A stretch of DNA of 5,882 bases, taken from assembly GCA_003354225.1 (NCBI GenBank), contig PIVH01000414.1:1-5882 (forward strand), written 5' to 3'. A model generated the notes under the pieces. That model was given only the letters and a program-made list of their open reading frames with translations, made no database searches and was not told the origin of the DNA. Made by a program: the position numbers and the translations under genes. Below, piece after piece: positions 1-5,882 of the stretch. The stretch comes from Globobulimina sp. (lineage: Eukaryota; Foraminifera; Rotaliida). Numbering within the stretch: the first letter of the stretch is position 1; each line of letters begins with the position of its first letter.

Positions 1-88
1 TCACAACTATTGAGCTAATTTTCATTGTGGTGATCGGACTTCAACTTTTGGAGTTAATCGCTCACCACAATAAACTGGAACGTTGTGA
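1..88. repeat. two nested perfect inverted repeats
   Basis: Bases 1-7 (TCACAAC) are the exact reverse complement of 82-88 (GTTGTGA). Inside them, 24-33 (ATTGTGGTGA) is the exact reverse complement of 62-71 (TCACCACAAT). Within the inner hairpin, 35-37 can pair with 58-60 (one G-U pair) and 43-46 with 52-55. Both strands could fold, so strand is undefined. The outer pair may extend beyond the window. The repeats overlap the partial coding region, so they may be coincidental or may mark an RNA element. Confidence 0.7.
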
Positions 89-113
89 AGGTGCTGGGAT
101 ATTCTCCTATTGA
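1..113 (+). CDS. C-terminal end of a probable membrane protein (partial)
   Basis: One frame is open from base 3 to a TGA at 111-113 and gives a 36-residue tail; the start lies outside the window. The tail begins with a strongly hydrophobic stretch (IELIFIVVIGLQLLELIA, about residues 3-20) that looks like a single transmembrane helix, followed by a short polar end with two His and several charged residues. A C-terminal helix after an acidic residue resembles the end of the RMND1/Rmd1 (DUF155) mitochondrial membrane family, but that is only a resemblance. An AATAAA lies 15 bases after the stop, as expected for a 3' end. The alternative is that this stretch is a structured RNA, since it contains two nested perfect inverted repeats. 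A 36-codon open frame alone is weak evidence in AT-rich DNA. Confidence 0.48.
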   Translation, partial: TTIELIFIVVIGLQLLELIAHHNKLERCEGAGIFSY

Positions 114-128
114 TTATACCTCTATCCA

Positions 129-134
129 AATAAA
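129..134 (+). promoter_or_regulatory. putative polyadenylation signal AATAAA
   Basis: A perfect AATAAA begins 15 bases after the TGA that ends the upstream partial frame. It is placed as a eukaryotic cleavage/polyadenylation signal would be and mildly supports reading 1-113 as a gene end. The hexamer is common in AT-rich DNA, so it is not decisive. Confidence 0.35.
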
Positions 135-252
135 ACGTATACCAAACGAAGTACACAATGACAACTGCCATAAAATATATGCTATAATATTGTGCTACTG
201 ACTATATATATAGCTTCGCTACTGCAACCAAGTACAGTATTCTAAGCAAGCT

Positions 253-318
253 ATGAAGAATCGCACAGATTTAAAGTTTGAAAGAAGGCCGACGTCATTA
301 GAATGAAGACGCACAGAT
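253..318. repeat. short direct repeat, two copies
   Basis: ATGAAGA followed by CGCACAGAT occurs at 253-270, with two extra bases (AT) between the parts, and again at 303-318 without them. Copy starts are 50 bases apart. Sixteen bases match in order. The function is unknown; this could be a duplicated protein- or RNA-binding site, or the remains of a local duplication. Confidence 0.6.
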
Positions 319-429
319 ACCGCGTTTCATTGCTTTACCCTTATGACTTGATTATGGGAAATATGTTAAACAGTATATAAAGCAGTAATATTACTAATAT
401 AGTTGTGTCTGTAGTGGAGTGCTGGTACA

Positions 430-445
430 ATATTTTGAAAAATAT
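430..445. repeat. small perfect hairpin downstream of the PPR stop
   Basis: ATATTTT (430-436) and AAAATAT (439-445) are perfect inverted repeats around a 2-base centre, 40-57 bases past the PPR stop on the minus strand. It could mark a transcript 3' end, but A/T palindromes are frequent in such DNA, so a role is speculative. Confidence 0.35.
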
Positions 446-484
446 GCATAAAGAGAATTTTAGGCATTACATAATAAATAAATG

Positions 485-3392
485 TCATGCTACAGAACGT
501 ATGTTTGACATTATTATAGAAGCGGATTTAATTTGTAATTTATTATCATTAAACCTTTTGACAATTTCTTGATATATTTCCTCAGCAAATAATTTATTTT
601 CGTTATTTATATATTTATAACATGAGCTTAATAGACAATTCCACATACTTTGATGATATTTATTGTTTGAATATTTTTCATATTTTAATATTATTTGTTT
701 TGCATGTTTTAAATGTCCACATCTTGCTAAACCATCAACAATCGATGTCACCACATATGGATTATATTTCACTTCAATATCTTTTATCTCATTATACCAC
801 ATCTGCTTTGCACCAATAATATCACCAATATGTGAATACATATTAATTAATGTTGTATAAATTTTATAATTCAAATCAATTCCTAAATCATTCATATTTT
901 TTAATACTTTCAAAACGTTTTCCAAATTATTCTCATTCATCCCATAGACATAAATCATCGCATTCCAAATATCCAAATCTATTCCCAATTTATTATCTTT
1001 TTTTATATTTTCAAATATCTCATCAACAATATCAAATTTACCATACGCACCATACATTTTTATCAAATTAACTGAAATCTCTTTTTCATTCAAAAATAAT
1101 TTATTTTCTTTCATTAATTTATTATGCATTTTCTCACCAAATTCAAAACATAAAGAATTGCAACATGCTTTAAACAAAATAGCATAACTTATATTATCTG
1201 CCACTAATTTCTTATTGATATTATATAAATTTTTGAATAAAGAGATACATTCAATATACATCTCATTGATGCAATATATGTCCATCATTGTGTTTGTGCA
1301 AATAATATCTTTCATTTCATTTGGAATACAATTAAATATATTTTCAGCTGCCAAAATGTCATAAAAATTACCATAAAAATTTATCATTGTGATTTTTGTA
1401 ATTAAATCTTTGTTTTTTATTTTGCGATAAATATCCTCCCCTTTCTTACGATCGTTCATTGAAATACAGCCTTTTATTGCCAGTGTATGTGATATATTAT
1501 CTAATTGTAATATTTCCGAATATTTATCATATGTTAACAATGCGTTTGATGATAAATCGTTGTTGATATAAACTGTCATCATACAATTTATGCAAACTGT
1601 ATTAATTTTATTCATTTCTACCAATAAATTAAATATTTTTTCTGCTGCAGAAATATCACCAAACATACCATAAAAATCAATGAATGAATGCAAACATTTC
1701 ATTCTAATTTCAGTTATTTCACCATTTGATAGTTGTAATTTTAAATGGATATCTTTTCCTAAATCATAATATTTTGCCAAACCACACGCTTTAATCGCAT
1801 ATAAATCCGATATTCCATCTGAATATTTAACACTATATTTATTATAAATCAACAATGCATTATCATATTGTTCATTATTTATATATGCTCCCATCATATT
1901 ATTTAAGCTTTCTCCTTTTTCTTTATTAAATATCTTTTCTGCGGCTAAAATGTCACCAAACTCTCCATACAAATCAATTAAAGAACTCCTTAATTTTACG
2001 GGCATTTTTTTATTCATAATTTTCTTATGTATTTCTTTACCAAACACAAAATTTTTACTTTTTATGCATGATTTAATTGCCAATGTATGTGTTAAATCAT
2101 TTTTTAACTTAATATCAGTGGAATAATATAATTTCAATGCAGTGCTAAATCTATTATCATTTATTAATGTTGTCATTAATGCATTGATTGTGGTTGCATC
2201 AATGCTGGAAATATTATTATCCAAAATCTCTTTTATTTTATCAAATTGTTTAAAATGTCCATAAAAATCGATTAAGGTATTTTGTAACTCAACACTTAAA
2301 CTTTGATGCTGTTTAATATTTTTATGAATGGCAATGCCTTTTTGATAATCGTCAATAGCAATGCATGATTTTAACGCCAGTAAATGCGTCACATCATTGT
2401 TAATCATATAATATTTATCATACAACAGCAAAGCGGGCAGATATTTCGCATTTTTATTTAATATTTTCATCATTACACCAATTAATATAACATTTTTTTC
2501 TTGATTTTCAACAGAATCAAATATGAATTGTGCATTGTTTATATCACCAAAATGACCATAAAAATCAATTAATGATACTTTGACTGCTATTTGTAGCGCT
2601 TGATTCGTACGCAATTTATTGGCAATGGCATATCCCTTTTCTTTATTACTTGTTTTCAAACATGCTCTGATGGCCAATTTATGCGATATCTCATTATCTA
2701 AATCATATTTATCATACACTGATAATGCTTGAATGAAAAGATTATTATTAATATAAACGGTCATTAATGTGTTAAGACTAATTATATTTATCTCTTTCGC
2801 ATTGATAATGGACGTGAAAATATTTTCCACTCTTTCTATATTTTTTATTTTCCCAAAAGCTGTCATCAATGCGGTTTTATTGTAAATATCGGAATATTTA
2901 GAAATTAAATCATTCACTGTTTTTAATTGATTGTAATCATTGCATTTACTGATTAATTTACAAACTGTTTTTGAATGAGATGTTGTTTCTGATTTATCTG
3001 TTAATTTATAGTCAATTGAGTCCATTTTAGAGAGAATTAAAATGCATTGATTCAAATTAAAATCATTTGTTTTCATATAAACACAGCATTTTAATAATAA
3101 TGGATAACAAATATTTGGTGTTTGCATAATATCATTCCAAAAGGAATAAACTTTTTCGGTTTGATTAAAATGTATTAATAATTTTATGAATAAGTTTATT
3201 GTGATATCTGTTTTCGAATCATCGATTTTATTATAAATATCAAGTGTTTCTTGTATTGCTAAGTCGGGATGTTTGAAACTTGCAAACTTTTTCCCTGTCA
3301 GAATATCATGGAAAGATTTGATAGCTGTTGCATTGTTGATGCATCTTTTGCAAAATCTAACTTTGTTGTTTGTTTGTATATATGTAATATAA
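485..3392 (-). CDS. PLS-type pentatricopeptide repeat protein, probably organellar RNA-binding
   Basis: The first in-frame ATG (3127) gives 880 residues, but the frame stays open without a stop to 3392, and the added ~88 residues look PPR-like (for example TEKVYSFWNDIM just before that ATG). The real start therefore lies upstream, probably in a separate exon at 3483-3446. Numbered from the 3127 ATG, helix-pair repeats run from about residue 80 to 855. LxDFYG-like anchors stand at 87, 186, 285, 383, 482, 581 and 688, a 98-99-residue period (last step 107), meaning three PPR motifs per unit. The tail (about 826-880: MWNCLLSSC ... AEEIYQEI ... IIMSNI) resembles the plant E motif, then stops at TGA (485-487) with no DYW deaminase. 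PPR proteins of this class bind organellar RNA for editing, processing or stability; target and organelle are inferred. There is no catalytic domain. Confidence 0.92.
590..2885 (-). repeat. PPR tandem array with 99-residue (~297-base) triplet period
   Basis: Each unit has a motif of LIDFYGxFGDIxxAxxIF type, a motif of NxMMxxYINNxxxxxALxxYDKY type and a motif of HTLAIKxCIxxxxxxKGxxIHxKI type. The middle motif carries Asn just before its first helix consensus in almost every copy (one Gly exception). In the PPR code that position favours pyrimidines. Similarity is visible in the DNA, where CCATAAAAATC-like words recur about every 300 bases on the plus strand. The last units depart from the period: a 72-residue step of two repeats precedes the E-like tail. 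Confidence 0.85.
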
Positions 3393-3445
3393 CTGTTTGA
3401 TCAGGAAAAGGAAAGAAATTTCAATACATACTATGTAATATACAC
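3393..3445 (-). other. putative 53-base spliceosomal intron in the PPR gene
   Basis: Read on the minus strand, the segment begins GTGTAT (3445-3440) and ends in a pyrimidine-rich run, a CTGAT that could serve as branch site, and AAACAG (3398-3393). It contains in-frame stops, including TGA at 3403-3401 just before the downstream open frame. Removing it joins a 38-base ATG-containing segment in phase to the long PPR frame. Another donor, GTATGT (3431-3426), looks stronger but gives the wrong phase with this acceptor. No transcript evidence is available here. Confidence 0.4.
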
Positions 3446-3483
3446 GCTATTTTCCCGTTTGTTTTGAGGTATTTTGGTGTCAT
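3446..3483 (-). CDS. putative first coding exon of the PPR gene
   Basis: An ATG at 3483-3481 opens 12 codons plus two bases (MTPKYLKTNGKI, then GC). With the 53-base intron removed, GC joins T at 3392 to make an Ala codon and runs on into the PPR frame without a stop. The resulting N-terminus is basic (Lys-rich, no acidic residues at first), compatible with but not proof of organelle targeting. It is the only upstream ATG I found that restores the frame, but it is very short and splicing is unproven. A different first exon, or initiation at 3127, remains possible. Confidence 0.35.
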
Positions 3484-3521
3484 TCTTTTGTCTCACTACT
3501 TAGAAAATCGCTAAGTAGATA
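3484..3521. promoter_or_regulatory. short divergent promoter region with perfect 8-bp inverted repeat
   Basis: CTACTTAG (3496-3503) and CTAAGTAG (3511-3518) are exact reverse complements separated by 7 bases. The right arm ends 3 bases before the plus-strand ATG at 3522. If the proposed PPR first exon is correct, only 38 bases separate the two divergent start codons and the palindrome lies near their midpoint. It could bind a symmetric factor serving both genes. It could also form a hairpin in the 5' leader of either mRNA. Confidence 0.45.
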
Positions 3522-4727
3522 ATGAATACAGGTCGTAGCTTGTATGCTAAATCAAGCCTAACAGCGGGATTAACCTGTATTGCGGGCTATTGTTTGTATC
3601 ACAAGAACAGACTGTTGCAGCAACACAAATACCACGCAATGATCCACATGGATTTGAATAAAACCATGATTATGAGCGATGCAGTGCAAGGCTTAGGATT
3701 CAGACAATCAATAAACACGATATTAGCAGATACATCATGTTGGGGAAAGGTAGTCGATGATACTACACAATCAAAACAAGCGATTAATAATAAATTATGG
3801 CAACCAATGCTGATAGAAACAGACAAAAATAAAATCAAACAAGAATTAATAACATATGGCAACTTTGTTCGTTTACAATTGCCATATACCAATAACTCGG
3901 TAAACCCAGAAATAAAACATAAACGGAAAACGTTAAGAGAGCAATTTACAAATATCGGACATGCCGGTCACCAGTATTCAAATATTGCGGAAACACTATT
4001 CGATAAATTACATAATGTACATATTATGCCTGCTTTTTTCAATTTGATTGATTTCTTATTTGATAAATATAAAAACAACCACAACCAATCATTTTCAATC
4101 ATATTCCGGACGTTTGGCATGGATTTGCCTCAAGTTATTGATGAATTTAATAAATATTGTGTCCAAAAAGGATATGATGAATTATTATCTGTTGATTTAA
4201 CCGATCCGTTAAGTCATGGTGTTATGGTATATAATAAAAATGAATTATATTTTGCGATTGGTACATTTGAAGTAGATCCAAAATATAATCGAATTACAAA
4301 AGAAATGACTTTAGAAACACTTAATAGCGCGGACAGATTATCATTTTATGCGAACAATGAAAATGTTAAATTTATATTGAAAGGATTCGAAGATATCTAT
4401 GAATTTATTCGCAAGCAATCGTTTGAAAAGAAAAAAACTATGGCAATACGCGATGATTATTGTTATTGGGCTTTGAATGGCGAGAAAAGTGAATTTGGAA
4501 AAACAATGATAATGAATAAAAACGATAGCGATATTCATCCCATATTTTTCGATGACTGTGCGAGTTATTTGATTAATGCGCGAGATATAAATGACATATC
4601 AAAACAAATGCGCTTCCAAGAGATTGATGGTATTTATGCAGTGCAATGCAACAGCTATGAAATTATGATAAATGACAATTTTTTTATTGATTCTTTGCAA
4701 AAAGCAAGGAATAGGTTTTTAAATTAA
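3522..4727 (+). CDS. membrane-anchored HAD-like hydrolase family protein (401 aa)
   Basis: The protein starts at the first ATG of the frame. Residues 9-27 are fairly hydrophobic and are followed by a basic stretch, suggesting an N-terminal membrane anchor or targeting signal. Four HAD-type motifs follow in order: motif I at 43-53 (MDLNKTMIMSD; nucleophile candidate Asp44), motif II at 193-199 (IIFRTFG; Thr197), a motif III Lys candidate at 327 (EFGKTMI) and motif IV at 341-345 (IFFDD; Asp344/Asp345). The roughly 150 residues between motifs I and II would form a large cap. The second acidic residue of the usual DxD is Asn46 here, so standard phosphatase chemistry is doubtful. The fold is inferred from motifs only; the substrate is unknown. 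It is divergent from the PPR gene and shares its tiny promoter region. An AATAAA overlaps its TAA stop. Confidence 0.78.
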   Translation: MNTGRSLYAKSSLTAGLTCIAGYCLYHKNRLLQQHKYHAMIHMDLNKTMIMSDAVQGLGFRQSINTILADTSCWGKVVDDTTQSKQAINNKLWQPMLIETDKNKIKQELITYGNFVRLQLPYTNNSVNPEIKHKRKTLREQFTNIGHAGHQYSNIAETLFDKLHNVHIMPAFFNLIDFLFDKYKNNHNQSFSIIFRTFGMDLPQVIDEFNKYCVQKGYDELLSVDLTDPLSHGVMVYNKNELYFAIGTFEVDPKYNRITKEMTLETLNSADRLSFYANNENVKFILKGFEDIYEFIRKQSFEKKKTMAIRDDYCYWALNGEKSEFGKTMIMNKNDSDIHPIFFDDCASYLINARDINDISKQMRFQEIDGIYAVQCNSYEIMINDNFFIDSLQKARNRFLN

Positions 4728-4732
4728 ATAAA
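4727..4732 (+). promoter_or_regulatory. AATAAA overlapping the stop codon of the HAD-like gene
   Basis: The last base of the TAA stop (4725-4727) is the first base of a perfect AATAAA. With only 43 bases to the next ATG, a polyadenylation signal would have to sit about here if the two genes have separate mRNAs. The match may also be chance in this AT-rich context. Confidence 0.35.
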
Positions 4733-4770
4733 CTTGCACTTTAAGGGAAATTAAAAAACTCTGTTCAGCA
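4728..4770 (+). promoter_or_regulatory. 43-base gap between co-directional genes
   Basis: This gap must hold the 3' end of one gene and the promoter or leader of the next, unless the two share a transcript. Just before the ATG at 4771 it carries CTCTGTTCAG followed by CA, which resembles a 3' splice acceptor two bases from the start codon. That would fit leader trans-splicing or a leader intron, but no conserved element can be proven. Confidence 0.35.
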
Positions 4771-5373
4771 ATGTCTCAACTTGTTGAAGAAAAGAAAGAA
4801 GCTACAAATAACAATGATGACTTGATCATTGCACTAGGATCATCATCATATATTAAAAAGAAAGTGATTGAAGAAACATTTGGTAAAAAATGCACAGTAA
4901 TTTCATTAAAATTTGCATCAGGAGTTCCTGAACAACCGGTCGGTAAACAACAAACCAAACAAGGTGCGAAATATAGAGCAAATACAGCAAAACAATTGGA
5001 GCCAAATGCTTGTATATGGATTGGGATAGAAAATGGAATGTATAGAGAGTGCCCAATACACAAAAATAATAACAATAACAAGAAAGACATTGATATTTTT
5101 GACAATTGGTTTGATATTGGATGCATTGTTATAATTTATAAAAATAAAAATAATGAATTGATTGAAGATGTAATATGGTCCGAATCGTTAGCAATACCCA
5201 TCAAAGCTACAAAGGAATGTCTGACAAAAAATGGGAAAACTGCCAAGAATAATGGTAACTACACTTGGTCTCCACTAAAAGATCCGCACTATGAATTAAC
5301 AAATGGTAAGAAACCACGCAAAATCTGGTTATTAGATGCTATGAAAAAATGGAAACATGATTCTATGTTTTAG
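4771..5373 (+). CDS. inosine/xanthosine triphosphatase, YjjX/DUF84 (NTPase_I-T) family
   Basis: The 200-residue product matches the small NTPase family that hydrolyses non-canonical ITP and XTP, keeping deaminated purines out of RNA and DNA. Visible motifs are the N-terminal GSSSYIKKKVIEETF (23-37; family form GSxNPxK), SGVPEQPVGKQQTKQGA (50-66; the hallmark SGVxxQPxGxxxTxxGA), YRAN (68-71), GIENGM (85-90; family GIExG), the DNWFDIG strand (111-117) and a C-terminal LTNGKKPRKIWLLDAM (176-191; family LTNGxxxR). Length is near the bacterial and archaeal norm of about 170-180, with a short Asn-rich insert at 98-103 typical of AT-rich protists and a 16-residue polar N-terminus. No targeting signal is obvious, so a cytosolic or nuclear site is inferred. 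The start is the first ATG, 43 bases after the HAD-like gene. The stop is TAG. Confidence 0.92.
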   Translation: MSQLVEEKKEATNNNDDLIIALGSSSYIKKKVIEETFGKKCTVISLKFASGVPEQPVGKQQTKQGAKYRANTAKQLEPNACIWIGIENGMYRECPIHKNNNNNKKDIDIFDNWFDIGCIVIIYKNKNNELIEDVIWSESLAIPIKATKECLTKNGKTAKNNGNYTWSPLKDPHYELTNGKKPRKIWLLDAMKKWKHDSMF

Positions 5374-5607
5374 GCTGTGGTTGGTTTGGAGAGTGATAAC
5401 ATTCTTAATTACTGCTCTTGTTTTTGTGTATTCATAACGTACCTATTCCGGATTTATAGCACGGGAAAATGTTCTTAGTCCGACTATTTTAGTTATCGTG
5501 GTTCCAGTGAGTCTAAATTATACAATGGCTGCAGTTGGAAAGCAATTGCAATGTCAATAACGTACAAATAAGGACAAAGAAATTAGACTGATGAATAAGT
5601 AATATTA
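5374..5607. other. convergent spacer, no gene seen
   Basis: These 234 bases separate the stops of two convergent genes. No reading frame with recognisable content, no AATAAA close to either stop, and no tRNA-like fold were found. ATAACGTAC occurs twice (5434-5442 and 5557-5565). The best ATG start (5524) gives only 11 codons. The segment probably holds the two 3' untranslated regions. Confidence 0.55.
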
Positions 5608-5882
5608 TTATGACTGACTTGGATCCCAAATCCAAACAGGTGCCGACCATTTGACACCGTACTCAATTGGCGTCGATGAATGTAAACTCATATAATCAAC
5701 ATTCCCATCATCTAAAATGGAATAAAATGCAGCAACATGTCCCTTTTTTGGTGTCACGCTTAGATTCGCCAAAGGAAATGTTGTAGCACCGCCTTGATCA
5801 TCGTTCAATGTATTTAAATATAATAAAAATGTTAAATATCTCATCTGTTCTCTATTTGTATTATAATCGGAATGCGGTTTAA
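5608..5882 (-). CDS. prolyl 4-hydroxylase-type 2OG-Fe(II) oxygenase, C-terminal part (partial)
   Basis: The frame is open from the window edge (5882) to TAA at 5610-5608. An internal ATG at 5844 is not the start: the codons before it read KPHSDYNTNREQ and contain the essential HxD iron motif (His at 5874-5872, Asp at 5868-5866). Then come the strand motif YLTFLLYLN, the GGATTFP segment, VTPKKGHVAAF, the distal iron ligand in SLHSSTP (His at 5682-5680, 64 residues after the first His, normal spacing), and the 2-oxoglutarate-binding Lys in EYGVKW (5652-5650). All catalytic residues expected in this half are present. The family hydroxylates prolines in target proteins using O2 and 2-oxoglutarate. 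The substrate (collagen-like, Skp1-like, HIF-like or ribosomal) and any signal peptide cannot be judged without the missing N-terminus. Confidence 0.93.
   Translation of the reverse strand, partial: KPHSDYNTNREQMRYLTFLLYLNTLNDDQGGATTFPLANLSVTPKKGHVAAFYSILDDGNVDYMSLHSSTPIEYGVKWSAPVWIWDPSQS

Larger units (their letters stand above)
114..484. other. non-coding tail-to-tail spacer
   Basis: About 370 bases separate the plus-strand TGA at 113 from the minus-strand PPR stop at 485-487. No convincing reading frame was found on either strand: the longest open stretches are about 35-50 codons without recognisable motifs. No tRNA cloverleaf or known snRNA motif was recognised. By hand count 241-360 has 48 G+C of 120, against 14 of 60 in a sample of the PPR gene (1861-1920). 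It contains a short TA run (203-214), a heptamer GCTACTG repeated near 194 and 219, a longer direct repeat (253-318) and a hairpin (430-445). It is long compared with the 38- and 43-base gaps elsewhere here, so it may hide a small RNA gene. Confidence 0.6.

Noticed and set aside
1-88. tRNA gene suggested by a 7-base closing stem
   Set aside because: There is no TPsiC loop, anticodon arm or D arm, and the inner 10-base stem does not fit a cloverleaf.
203-214. TATA-type promoter at the short TA run
   Set aside because: No gene starts downstream on either strand at a suitable distance, and TA runs are expected in this AT-rich DNA.
622-1071. Three plus-strand open frames of 65-73 codons (622-819, 663-860, 850-1071)
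   Set aside because: They lie antisense inside the strongly supported PPR gene, have Phe/His/Tyr-rich compositions that mirror Asn/Lys/Ile codons, and show no motif.
600-2880. CRISPR-like or satellite array suggested by CCATAAAAATC-like words about every 300 bases
   Set aside because: The period equals three PPR motifs (99 codons), and the intervening sequence is coding and only loosely similar, so protein repeats explain it.
3599-3892. Minus-strand frame of 97 codons opposite the HAD-like gene
   Set aside because: It is a shadow of a gene with ordered family motifs, and the product has no recognisable domain.
4341-5126. Minus-strand frames at 4341-4538, 4776-5126 and 4853-5056
   Set aside because: All are antisense to the HAD-like or DUF84 genes, whose plus-strand products have conserved motifs.
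5608-5844. A complete 78-residue protein starting at the ATG at 5844
   Set aside because: The frame continues upstream to the window edge and includes the essential HxD motif of the prolyl hydroxylase, so this Met is internal.
1-5882. Giant-virus origin suggested by tight gene spacing, a prolyl hydroxylase and AT-richness
   Set aside because: There are no viral core genes, no clear viral early-promoter element before the starts, a likely spliceosomal intron, and an organelle-type PPR protein. A compact protist genome fits better, though it is not proven.

Overview
The window looks like compact nuclear DNA of a unicellular eukaryote. It holds a long PLS-type pentatricopeptide repeat (PPR) protein, a membrane-anchored HAD-like protein and a prolyl 4-hydroxylase. 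There are eukaryotic AATAAA signals near stop codons, a probable 53-base intron, and no Shine-Dalgarno-type start sites. Base composition is AT-rich, most strongly in the PPR gene (Asn, Lys, Ile and Tyr codons). The genetic code looks standard: TGA, TAA and TAG each end a gene. Non-plant PLS-type PPR arrays are known from some protists (heteroloboseans; I believe also some rhizarians), but the lineage cannot be fixed from this window. A giant-virus origin was considered and is not favoured.

Layout: (1) 1-113 +, a probable C-terminal end of a membrane protein; the same DNA is unusually self-complementary. (2) 114-484, non-coding and tail-to-tail, with an AATAAA, a short direct repeat and a small hairpin. 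(3) 485-3392 -, a PPR protein with about six 99-residue triplets and an E-like C-terminus. Its open frame continues about 90 codons upstream of its first ATG, and a small first exon (3483-3446) plus a 53-base intron would complete it. (4) 3484-3521, a very short divergent promoter region with a perfect 8-bp inverted repeat. (5) 3522-4727 +, a HAD-like protein with a membrane anchor. (6) 4771-5373 +, a DUF84/YjjX-type inosine/xanthosine triphosphatase only 43 bases downstream. (7) 5374-5607, a convergent spacer. (8) 5608-5882 -, the C-terminal half of a prolyl 4-hydroxylase that runs off the window.

The genes do not form an obvious pathway. The PPR protein probably acts on organellar RNA, the DUF84 enzyme sanitises the nucleotide pool, and the hydroxylase modifies proteins. 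I see no defence system, mobile element, CRISPR array or recognisable tRNA/rRNA gene. The points most worth a second look are the nested inverted repeats at 1-88, the palindromic mini-promoter at 3496-3518, the hidden N-terminus of the PPR gene, the regular PPR triplet architecture, and the DxN motif in the HAD-like protein.
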